This document shows positions 1 through 4,770 of a stretch of 5,447 bases of DNA, piece by piece (position 1 is the stretch's first letter; each line of letters starts with the position of its first letter). The notes below the pieces were generated by a model, which was not told where the DNA came from, did no database searches, and saw nothing but the letters and a program-made list of their open reading frames with translations. Position numbers and translations under genes: made by a program. This DNA is from an uncultured Rikenellaceae bacterium (GTDB lineage: Bacteria > Bacteroidota > Bacteroidia > Bacteroidales > Rikenellaceae), in assembly GCA_947054185.1 (NCBI GenBank), contig CAMRVW010000127.1, positions 1 through 5,447 of the forward strand. Reading direction: 5' to 3'.

Positions 1-223
1 TATCAAGTTCACCTCAGGCTCTAATTCAGTTGAGTTTCCCGCTGTCGGTTTCCGCAACAGCGCGTCCAGTACGTTGGGCAACGCGGGTGAGACCGGGCGC
101 TATTGGTCGTCAGTTGTGTATGATTCTGGCAGCGCGTACTACCTGTACTTCAGCAGCAGTAATTTGAGCGTGTACGGTGGCAACTATAAGACTTTCGGTC
201 TTAGTGTGCGTTGTGTCCGCTAA
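1..223 (+). CDS. C-terminal end of a FISUMP-domain (C-type-lectin-like) surface protein, 5' partial
   Basis: The frame starting at base 2 stays open for 73 codons and ends at TAA 221-223; the start lies outside the window. The translated tail carries the hallmarks of the Fibrobacter succinogenes major paralogous domain (FISUMP, TIGR02145): a G-F-R-N segment, then G-R-Y-W-S-S, an alternating aromatic stretch (YYLYFSSS), and the closing F-G-L-S-V-R-C-V-R. In Bacteroidota this domain usually ends large exported or lipid-anchored proteins of unknown ligand and adopts a C-type-lectin-like fold. The residues between the conserved blocks are rich in Ser, Tyr, Asn and Gly, as in binding surfaces. The same fold is used by target proteins of diversity-generating retroelements, but no reverse transcriptase or template repeat is visible here. 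The domain call is fairly secure; the protein's overall function cannot be stated because its N-terminus is missing. Confidence 0.8.
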   Translation, partial: IKFTSGSNSVEFPAVGFRNSASSTLGNAGETGRYWSSVVYDSGSAYYLYFSSSNLSVYGGNYKTFGLSVRCVR

Positions 224-423
224 ATATTAATACTTTGGTTCTTTGATTTCTTTGATTCTTACCCGAGGGCCTGCCGGGGCAAAAACTGACTTATGGTGCG
301 GTGAATGGGCTTTTTGCGTGACGGAGAGCGGAACGGAGCCTGCGGAGAGCAGAGGCGGGAAAGTCAGGCGTTTCACTTCCTCCGCCTAATTCACTGCGGC
401 ATATATTGCTTATCGGAGTGCGG

Positions 424-449
424 CCTCCCGTGGGAGGGGGGCTCGCCCC
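424..449. other. Adjacent GC-rich dyads
   Basis: Two short inverted repeats sit side by side: CCTCCC/GGGAGG (424-429 with 432-437) and GGGG/CCCC around CTCG (438-449). They immediately precede the first copy of the 23-base repeat that starts at 451. No T-run follows on either strand, so this is not a standard intrinsic terminator for the FISUMP gene. It may be part of a dispersed repeat; its function is unknown. Confidence 0.35.
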
Positions 450-450
450 G

Positions 451-589
451 CGGCCGTTTTGCGGGAACAAAAGTCTCTCGATATAAAAACGGGACAAAAA
501 AGATATGAGCTGTAATACGACACAGTATGCCTTTGGGCTTGGGTGAATTGCGAGTGGTACGTGCCTCGGCCGTTTTGCCTGAACAAAAG
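451..589 (+). repeat. Pair of 23-base direct repeats
   Basis: Bases 451-473 and 567-589 match at 21 of 23 positions. Both begin CGGCCGTTTTGC and end GAACAAAAG, and differ only in the two bases between these blocks (GG versus CT). They lie in the same orientation 116 bases apart in the non-coding convergent spacer. Such pairs suggest either decay of a duplicated element or membership in a dispersed intergenic family. The span given covers both copies and the DNA between them. Confidence 0.6.
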
Positions 590-679
590 CAAAATAAAAG
601 CATGCGGAGCAAAATTTGTCGGGCATAAGTTCAGGGCACGGCTCGAACCGCGGACTTTACTCCTTCGAGTGTCTGCCGC

Positions 680-752
680 GCCAAAGCCCTGCCCGGCACA
701 AAAGCCATGACCTAAACTTCCTTGAACAAAACACACCGGCCAAAGCCCTGCC
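680..752 (+). repeat. Pair of 14-base direct repeats
   Basis: GCCAAAGCCCTGCC occurs exactly at 680-693 and again at 739-752, 59 bases apart. Both copies are followed by a GGC-containing segment. The region lies just beyond the prmA terminator, in the non-coding convergent spacer. The span covers both copies. No function can be assigned. Confidence 0.5.
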
Positions 753-767
753 GGCCCGAAGTCAAGC

Positions 768-804
768 AAAAAACTCACGGCATCACTGTCATGACGCCGT
801 GAGT
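768..804 (-). terminator. Intrinsic terminator of prmA
   Basis: Read on the minus strand, a 9-bp perfect stem (ACTCACGGC to GCCGTGAGT, bases 804-796 pairing with 781-773) with a 14-base loop is followed at once by six T residues (768-773 as A on the plus strand). It lies 38 bases beyond the prmA stop codon in the right orientation. This is a textbook rho-independent terminator and should stop prmA transcripts before they enter the rest of the convergent spacer. Confidence 0.85.
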
Positions 805-841
805 AATGTGTGTGTCTGTTAAGTGTCTGTATGAACGGGGG

Positions 842-1675
842 TTATTTTCGCAGCACTATGGAGAACCATTCGTCGCGGCCGGTGCGGCACTCCTCATGCA
901 GGCCGAGCGATGATGCTTTCTGCGTGAGTATGTCGCAGTCGATTCCTAAAAAGCCGCTTATTATGAGGGTGCCGTCATCAGATAGGGTGTCGGCATATCG
1001 GGCCATGTCGGCAAGGAGTATGTTGCGGTTGATGTTGGCCACTATAAGGTCATAGCAGCGTCCTTTGAGCAGAGAGGCGTCGCCTAACATTACTTCGACA
1101 CGCTCTGTGACGTTGTTTTCGGCAATGTTCTCGGTTGCGTTTTCGGCGGCCCACTCGTCTATGTCAATGGCGTCGACGTGGCAGGCTCCGCGTTTGGCTG
1201 CCAGTATGGCCAGTACGCCTGTGCCGCAGCCCATGTCGAGCACTCGCAGGCCCTCTATATTGCGGTTCAGAAGGTGTTCGAGCATGAGGCAGGTGGTGGC
1301 GTGGTGGCCCGTGCCGAACGACATCTTGGGCATTATCACAAGGTCGTATTCGACTTTCGGGACGCTATGGAACGGTGCCCGCACCACGCATCTGTCGTTT
1401 ACCTCTATGGGGGAGAAGTTAGATTCCCACACGGCGTTCCAGTTGACATCTTCCATATCTTCAAGCTCGGTCGACGCATCTGTCAGGGTGTCGCGAAATA
1501 GTGTTATGTCGTTGGCGTGGGCATCATATTCCGAAGAGGGAATATAGGCCGACAGTATGCTTTCGTTTTCGGAGTCGAAGCTGTCGAAACCCATGTCGGC
1601 AAGAGTGGCTATGATTATCTCCTGTCGCTCTTCCGAGGGGTGGGCGAGGGTTATTTCAAGTTTTTTGTATTGCAT
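842..1675 (-). CDS. prmA: Ribosomal protein L11 methyltransferase PrmA
   Basis: A 277-residue protein that transfers methyl groups from S-adenosylmethionine to ribosomal protein L11 in the cytoplasm. Roughly the first 90 residues form the L11-recognition domain, including N-W-N near 78-80 and W-E-S-N-F-S-P at 83-89, typical of the family. The catalytic domain has the signature F-G-T-G-H-H-A-T-T at 120-128, SAM motif I D-M-G-C-G-T-G at 147-153, the acidic SAM-ribose loop around D-I-D at 171-173, and A-N-I-N at 213-216. Its length fits the family (E. coli about 293). The ATG at 1675 gives a natural N-terminus. It is co-directional with the upstream peptidase, but a perfect hairpin stands only 15 bases before its start and no consensus promoter is visible there, so how it is transcribed is unclear. 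It is followed by a strong terminator. Identification is firm. Confidence 0.96.
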   Translation of the reverse strand: MQYKKLEITLAHPSEERQEIIIATLADMGFDSFDSENESILSAYIPSSEYDAHANDITLFRDTLTDASTELEDMEDVNWNAVWESNFSPIEVNDRCVVRAPFHSVPKVEYDLVIMPKMSFGTGHHATTCLMLEHLLNRNIEGLRVLDMGCGTGVLAILAAKRGACHVDAIDIDEWAAENATENIAENNVTERVEVMLGDASLLKGRCYDLIVANINRNILLADMARYADTLSDDGTLIISGFLGIDCDILTQKASSLGLHEECRTGRDEWFSIVLRK

Positions 1676-1690
1676 GTCAAAAGGTCGTTT

Positions 1691-1731
1691 AAAACCGTCA
1701 GGACCCGCTGTTAGAGGTCCTGACGGTTTTT
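1691..1731. terminator. Perfect 15-bp hairpin, likely peptidase terminator and possibly prmA leader structure
   Basis: AAAACCGTCAGGACC (1691-1705) is the exact reverse complement of bases 1716-1730, with a 10-base loop between them. The A-rich and T-rich ends make it look like a terminator on both strands: five T on the plus strand (1727-1731) and four T after the stem on the minus strand. It lies 65 bases beyond the peptidase stop codon and 15 bases before the prmA start, both on the minus strand. It most simply ends peptidase transcripts. Because it is so close to prmA, transcripts that enter prmA probably include it, so partial read-through or attenuation is also possible. Confidence 0.8.
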
Positions 1732-1795
1732 GGCGTCTGTCGGAGGCTCACAAGAGTCGGCAGATGCGATTAAAAAAGCGGCCGGACGGGAGATG

Positions 1796-3133
1796 TTATT
1801 CTGCCAGCCATTTTTCCAGTATCTTCCATGCGCGCTCTTGTTGCTCTTTGGGCATGGTGCTTATGCGGGTGGCGTGGCTGCCGCCTTTCTGCACGAATTT
1901 GTGCATGTTTTTCTTGTTATAGAAGAGATAGTCTTCGGGTGCGGCTGCTGTCCAAGGGTCTATCTCGCCATAGACGAACAACATTTTGGGGTCGTTGTCT
2001 TTGAGGAAACGGTATATCTTGAGGTGCAACTCGTCGTCGAACTCTATGTCTTTGGCATCTTCGGGCAGGAATATCTTTCCGAGATAGCCTCGGGTGTCTT
2101 TAACCACCAGCAGATCTTGCAGATAAGAGGTGTCATAACCGTAATAACCCAGCTCGCGGGCTGCCTGCACGAAGAAAGGTGTGGTGTTGTGAACCAAGAA
2201 GTAATCGGGGCCGGCCGCTTTCATGAGGTGGTCGAACAGCAGGCTGTCGGGGGTGTTGTCATCAGCATCTATAGTCGCGCGTCCCCACTGGTTGAGGGCG
2301 AAAGGATATTCGAGCACACAGAAGTCCAACAGGCTGTCGGCCGACATGACAGAGGCGTCGTAACCCTTTTCTGCAACGAAGGCTTTGAGCATGGGTATCA
2401 TGGTGGCGCGGCGCGAGAGTATTTGGCGCTGAACGTTGCGCGTCATGTTCTGGTGATATTCGTCGCCTATGTTGTATATGAAAGGCTCGTGACGTCCGTC
2501 CTCCACATCGAAGCATACGGGGCCCACGTAAGGCACGGAGAAATCGACATCGTCGGGATAGAACGTGCGGTATATCATGGTGTTATGTCCGCCTTTGCTG
2601 ATGCCGGAAGAGATCCATTTGCCCGGATATATCGTGCGCATGGCGCGGTTTATCGCGTGGAGGTCGGCAGCCTCCTGCTCGCCGGTCATGTATGTCCAGT
2701 CGCAGGGGTCGGGTGTCGACTCGTCGAAGAAGCGGTGCTCGACGATGATCTGGTTGGTGTTGAAGTGCGCCGATATCTCCTCACGGTGGCGTCCGACCTC
2801 GCCGTATTTGGCGGCATAACCCTCGGCAACCATCTGCGTGGGACGGTCAAAGCCGGCATGAGAGACATAGAAACGCTGGGTGAAGGAGCCTTTGGAGGGG
2901 TCGTTGTGATCGACAGGTTGCGTTATCTTCACGCGGTAACGCTCGGGAAAACGTTCGGTCTCTATCTTATCGACCGACACAACGCCGGGAAGCGCCTTCA
3001 GCCTATTGTAAAGTTCGCTGGCGGGAGCCTGACTCGTCTTCTTCCTTGCGGGTTCGCCTGCCGTGACAACAGACGGCGATGCGAACAATAACGATGCTGC
3101 GATAAGCAGACTGCAACTCAAAAATCTTTTCAT
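1796..3133 (-). CDS. Secreted S37-like serine peptidase (tripeptidyl/prolyl aminopeptidase type)
   Basis: A 445-residue alpha/beta-hydrolase peptidase. Start choice: the frame is open back to 3271, but only the ATG at 3133 gives a signal peptide (Lys-Arg at 2-3, hydrophobic 4-23, likely cleavage after V-T-A at 23-25) and it lies downstream of a consensus promoter. The nucleophile motif S-G-I-S-K-G-G places Ser179 in the S37 pattern; the following F-Y-P-D-D-V-D (191-197) is also typical of S37. Probable triad partners are Asp392 in G-E-I-D-P-W-T and His420 in G-G-S-H-A-T. In Streptomyces, S37 enzymes release N-terminal tripeptides or Pro-containing ends; in Bacteroidota such proteins are often labelled S28 or S37, and substrate preference cannot be read from sequence. 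Export suggests periplasmic or extracellular peptide feeding. Cys7 is too early for a lipobox, so it is probably not a lipoprotein. Confidence 0.88.
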   Translation of the reverse strand: MKRFLSCSLLIAASLLFASPSVVTAGEPARKKTSQAPASELYNRLKALPGVVSVDKIETERFPERYRVKITQPVDHNDPSKGSFTQRFYVSHAGFDRPTQMVAEGYAAKYGEVGRHREEISAHFNTNQIIVEHRFFDESTPDPCDWTYMTGEQEAADLHAINRAMRTIYPGKWISSGISKGGHNTMIYRTFYPDDVDFSVPYVGPVCFDVEDGRHEPFIYNIGDEYHQNMTRNVQRQILSRRATMIPMLKAFVAEKGYDASVMSADSLLDFCVLEYPFALNQWGRATIDADDNTPDSLLFDHLMKAAGPDYFLVHNTTPFFVQAARELGYYGYDTSYLQDLLVVKDTRGYLGKIFLPEDAKDIEFDDELHLKIYRFLKDNDPKMLFVYGEIDPWTAAAPEDYLFYNKKNMHKFVQKGGSHATRISTMPKEQQERAWKILEKWLAE

Positions 3134-3163
3134 ATCTTTAGGTTTGAAAATATTCTGTGAGCG

Positions 3164-3195
3164 CAAAGATACGAATAAGCGAGGGCAAAAGCAAA
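3164..3195 (-). promoter_or_regulatory. Peptidase promoter P1 (sigma-ABfr type), in repeat unit 1
   Basis: On the minus strand, TTTG (3195-3192) is followed by 20 bases and then TATCTTTG (3171-3164). This fits the Bacteroides -33/-7 consensus TTTG, 19-21 bases, TAnnTTTG. The -7 box ends 30 bases before the peptidase ATG, which predicts a leader of roughly 20-25 bases. The -33 box lies inside the inner hairpin arm of the repeat. Confidence 0.75.
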
Positions 3196-3240
3196 CGATA
3201 GTTTGGTTTTGCCGAGCGAGAGTATCTAAGACCGAGAGGT
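3164..3240 (-). repeat. Dyad repeat unit 1 (77 bases)
   Basis: The unit opens with CAAAGATACG. Its outer arms AGATAC (3167-3172) and GTATCT (3222-3227) are complementary. Its inner arms pair GGCAAAA-x-CAAAC (3184-3196) with GTTTG-x-TTTTGCC (3201-3213) around a GATA loop, with one G-G mismatch. The first 47 bases match unit 3 at 45 positions. The strand given is that of the promoter it carries. Confidence 0.85.
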
Positions 3241-3272
3241 CAAAGATACGGATAAGCCGAGAGTCAAGCAAA
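3241..3272 (-). promoter_or_regulatory. Promoter-like copy P2 in repeat unit 2
   Basis: On the minus strand, TTTG (3272-3269), 20 bases, then TATCTTTG (3248-3241) repeats the geometry of P1 exactly, 77 bases further upstream of the peptidase. A transcript from here would read through unit 1 and carry its hairpin in the leader. Whether it is active cannot be told from sequence. Confidence 0.55.
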
Positions 3273-3313
3273 TTTTATTTGTTTGACCGAGGCGAAGTAT
3301 CTAAGGCGACAGC
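3241..3313 (-). repeat. Dyad repeat unit 2 (73 bases), divergent core
   Basis: It directly follows unit 1 and begins with the same CAAAGATACG. The outer arms are AGATAC (3244-3249) and GTATCT (3297-3302). The inner stem differs in sequence from units 1 and 3 but is still complementary: GTCAAGCAAAT (3263-3273) pairs with ATTTGTTTGAC (3277-3287) over 11 positions with one G-T pair and a TTT loop. Changes on both arms that keep pairing suggest the dyad itself is maintained. Confidence 0.8.
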
Positions 3314-3345
3314 CAAAGATACGATTAAGCGAGGGCAAAAACAAA
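3314..3345 (-). promoter_or_regulatory. Promoter-like copy P3 in repeat unit 3
   Basis: On the minus strand, TTTG (3345-3342), 20 bases, then TATCTTTG (3321-3314). It is the third exact occurrence of this promoter geometry, about 150 bases upstream of P1, and points toward the peptidase. Activity is unproven. Confidence 0.5.
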
Positions 3346-3390
3346 CGATAGTTTGGTTTTATCGAACGAGAGTATCTAAAGCGATAGAAA
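3314..3390 (-). repeat. Dyad repeat unit 3 (about 77 bases)
   Basis: It begins CAAAGATACG and is nearly identical to unit 1 over the first 47 bases. Outer arms are AGATAC (3317-3322) and GTATCT (3372-3377). The inner stem CAAAC/GTTTG (3342-3346, 3351-3355) around GATA is kept, extended by AAAA/TTTT after an A-G mismatch; the next pairs (GGC with GCC in unit 1) are lost here. The right boundary is approximate because the sequence then drifts into unrelated A-rich DNA. Confidence 0.8.
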
Positions 3391-3405
3391 AACAGATGTT
3401 TTTTC

Positions 3406-3442
3406 AAAAGGCTCCGCAGGGGAGGTTCGTTGCGGCTTTTTT
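3406..3442 (+). terminator. Candidate intrinsic terminator in the divergent region
   Basis: CCGCA (3414-3418) pairs with TGCGG (3431-3435) around a 12-base loop, the stem is extended by AAAAG/CTTTT across a 3-base bulge, and six T follow the core stem (3437-3442). No gene ends just before it on the plus strand, so it may stop stray transcripts from the repeat array or act as an insulator. The core stem is short. Confidence 0.35.
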
Positions 3443-3504
3443 ATTGTCGCCCTGTGACGCAAAAGCCCGGCGGATGCAAAAGACTCGCGCCTTCGTCGAA
3501 ACGG

Positions 3505-3536
3505 AAAAACTGCGACACCAAGCCTGTCGTTTTTTT
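3505..3536 (+). terminator. Candidate intrinsic terminator or insulator hairpin
   Basis: CGACA (3513-3517) pairs with TGTCG (3525-3529) around a 7-base loop and is followed by seven T (3530-3536). Five A residues upstream (3505-3509) give it a weaker T-run on the minus strand as well. It lies between the peptidase-facing and xerD-facing promoters, so it could isolate the two transcription units. Confidence 0.4.
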
Positions 3537-3680
3537 GATTTTGCGCTATTCAAACGATGTCGGGGAGGAACGGATATTAAATGAAGGGTATCGGGATGAG
3601 GTTGGTTATCGTGGACGCTGTTTGTGACGTCAGATATCGTGTTTTTGTCTTGGGGCACTTGCCCGTAAAAGGCGACGATT

Positions 3681-3712
3681 CTTGCTTTTGCCCTCGCTTA
3701 TTCTTATCTTCG
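3681..3712 (+). promoter_or_regulatory. Likely xerD promoter, inside the inverted repeat copy
   Basis: CTTG (3681-3684), 20 bases, then TATCTTCG (3705-3712) repeats the promoter geometry of the three units on the other strand, with one mismatch in each box. The -7 box ends 21 bases before the xerD ATG, leaving a leader of roughly 15 bases. The placement supports 3734 as the start codon. Confidence 0.6.
3682..3709 (+). repeat. Inverted partial fourth copy of the dyad repeat
   Basis: The reverse complement of these 28 bases matches unit 1 (3167-3194) at 27 positions and unit 3 (3317-3344) at 25. Only the promoter-bearing arm is recognisable; the second arm of the palindrome is absent or badly decayed. 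It lies about 290 bases from unit 3 in opposite orientation, directly before xerD. Confidence 0.85.
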
Positions 3713-3733
3713 CGGTATAAACGAGATGATTTT

Positions 3734-4633
3734 ATGGATGCTGTCGAGTTGTTGGCGGAATATAAGAGCTATCTGTTGTTGGAGCGGCGCATGTCGGCCA
3801 ACACCATAGAGGCATATATGCGCGATGTGAATGCTTTTGGCGACTATATGACCCAAAACAATGGGGTGTTCGATCCGTCGAAGGTGGCTTACGAAGATAT
3901 AGAGCGTTTCATATTTTCGCTATCGGAGTCGGGGGCCGGCAGTCGGTCGGTGGCCCGCACCATAAGCGGTGTCAAGAGCTTTTTCAGCTGGTTATATCTT
4001 TACGACAAGATAGAGACCCTGCCCACAGAGCTTGTCGAGACTCCCAAGATAGGTCGCAAGATACCCGATTACCTTACCGAAAATGAGGTTGAACGCATGA
4101 TAGCGTCGGTCGACCTGTCGTACGAAGAGGGACACCGCAACAGAGCCATACTCGAGGTCATGTACAGTTGCGGATTGCGGGTCAGCGAGGTGGTCACACT
4201 GCGTATAAGCGACCTTTTCTTCGATGACGGTTATCTGCGTGTGGTGGGCAAGGGCGACAAGGAGCGTCTGGTGCCGGTATCGGCCGAGCTTATAAAGCAG
4301 ATAGGCTTTTACAGGCAGAAGCGGGCCCGGATGCGCATAGAGAGCCGTTATGCCGACTTTCTGTTTCTAAACAGGCGCGGGGGGCCGTTAAGCCGTGTGA
4401 TGGTGTTCAATATCGTCAAGCAGGCTGCTTTTAGCGCGGGTATTGCAAAGACGGTAAGTCCCCACACGTTTCGTCACACGTTTGCCACCCAGCTGGTAAA
4501 AGGCGGTGCCGACATAAGGCTTGTACAGCAGATGCTCGGACACAGCAGCATACTCACAACCGAGGTGTACACGCATCTCGACACCCGACACAAGCAGGAG
4601 ACAATAGAGGCGTACCACCCTTTGAACAAATAA
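3734..4633 (+). CDS. xerD: Site-specific tyrosine recombinase XerD
   Basis: A 299-residue tyrosine recombinase; E. coli XerD has 298. With XerC-type partners it acts at dif to resolve chromosome dimers, coupled to FtsK. The N-terminal SAM-like DNA-binding domain covers about 1-90 (L-L-L-E-R-R-M-S-A-N-T-I-E-A-Y near 14-28). The catalytic domain holds all active-site residues: Arg149 (C-G-L-R-V-S-E), Lys173 (G-K-G-D-K-E-R), His244 and Arg247 (H-T-F-R-H-T-F), His270 (L-G-H-S-S) and nucleophile Tyr279 (E-V-Y-T-H). The last four occupy the same numbers as in E. coli XerD. The frame is open 51 codons further upstream, but ATG 3734 gives the family length and follows a promoter; the extension would run through that promoter. 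No accessory recombinase features or integrase neighbours are seen, so a housekeeping Xer role is more likely than a mobile-element integrase. Whether the genome carries a second Xer protein is unknown. Confidence 0.93.
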   Translation: MDAVELLAEYKSYLLLERRMSANTIEAYMRDVNAFGDYMTQNNGVFDPSKVAYEDIERFIFSLSESGAGSRSVARTISGVKSFFSWLYLYDKIETLPTELVETPKIGRKIPDYLTENEVERMIASVDLSYEEGHRNRAILEVMYSCGLRVSEVVTLRISDLFFDDGYLRVVGKGDKERLVPVSAELIKQIGFYRQKRARMRIESRYADFLFLNRRGGPLSRVMVFNIVKQAAFSAGIAKTVSPHTFRHTFATQLVKGGADIRLVQQMLGHSSILTTEVYTHLDTRHKQETIEAYHPLNK

Positions 4634-4770
4634 GGGGCCTGGAGCCTTTCAGACAGCCTGCCTGACCTTGTGTCATGCCAATGAATCTCTTCTGACGGCC
4701 CTGTTACGTCGAGGTTTTAAGGTGACGCATGTTATACCAAGGTGATTTTTATGTAAATAAATTGACGATA

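Larger units (their letters stand above)
224..841. other. Long spacer between convergent genes, no credible gene
   Basis: This 618-base stretch separates the end of the FISUMP gene (+) from the end of prmA (-), so it should need no promoter for either gene. It opens with an exact tandem 9-mer, TCTTTGATT, at 240-248 and 249-257, preceded by a related ACTTTGGTT. It continues with purine-rich near-repeats (CGGAGAGC at 322-329 and 343-350), GC-rich dyads, two dispersed repeat pairs and the prmA terminator. Several open frames of 65-122 codons cross it on both strands, but their translations are rich in Arg, Pro, Cys and Ser, match no family I recognise and overlap one another. I read it as non-coding, repeat-bearing DNA. 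Confidence 0.7.
3134..3733. other. 600-base divergent intergenic region with promoter-bearing palindromic repeats
   Basis: This region separates the divergent peptidase (-) and xerD (+). From left to right it holds a short peptidase leader, three tandem dyad units (3164-3390), two candidate hairpin terminators (3406-3442, 3505-3536), about 145 bases in which I see nothing recognisable, and an inverted partial repeat copy (3682-3709) that forms the xerD promoter. Open frames through it have no family likeness and are explained as upstream extensions or repeat read-through. Confidence 0.75.

Noticed and set aside
291..626. 111-codon open frame on the minus strand in the convergent spacer
   Set aside because: Rich in Arg, Pro and Ser, no domain or promoter, and it overlaps the frame at 410-778; better explained by low stop-codon density in GC-rich repeats.
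615..700. tRNA-like stretch on the minus strand (GGTTCGAGCC T-loop pattern)
   Set aside because: A T-arm-like stem can be drawn only with a 6-base loop, and no consistent acceptor stem, 7-base anticodon loop with 5-bp stem, or CCA-proximal end can be placed around it. At most a decayed tRNA remnant, more likely chance.
410..778. 122-codon open frame on the minus strand in the convergent spacer
   Set aside because: It overlaps other open frames, crosses the dispersed repeats and part of the prmA terminator, has a composition typical of translated GC-rich non-coding DNA, and resembles no family I know.
1730..3091. 453-codon open frame on the plus strand
   Set aside because: It lies antisense to the S37-like peptidase, whose frame has a signal peptide, a catalytic triad and family motifs; the long antisense frame is a codon-bias shadow.
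3202..3230. Plus-strand promoter in the second arm of the dyad unit
   Set aside because: TTTG is followed after only 17 bases by TATCTAAG, which misses two of the TTTG positions of the -7 box; spacing and sequence are both poor, so bidirectional promoter activity is not supported.
3134..3271. 46-residue N-terminal extension of the peptidase
   Set aside because: It would place promoter P1 and repeat unit 1 inside the coding region and bury the signal peptide; the ATG at 3133 fits an exported protein.
3164..3390. CRISPR-like array
   Set aside because: Units are contiguous palindromes of 73-77 bases whose similarity covers most of the unit, with no uniform unique spacers and no cas genes nearby.
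3581..3733. 51-residue N-terminal extension of XerD
   Set aside because: It runs through the inverted repeat and the predicted promoter; the ATG at 3734 gives the usual XerD length and active-site numbering.
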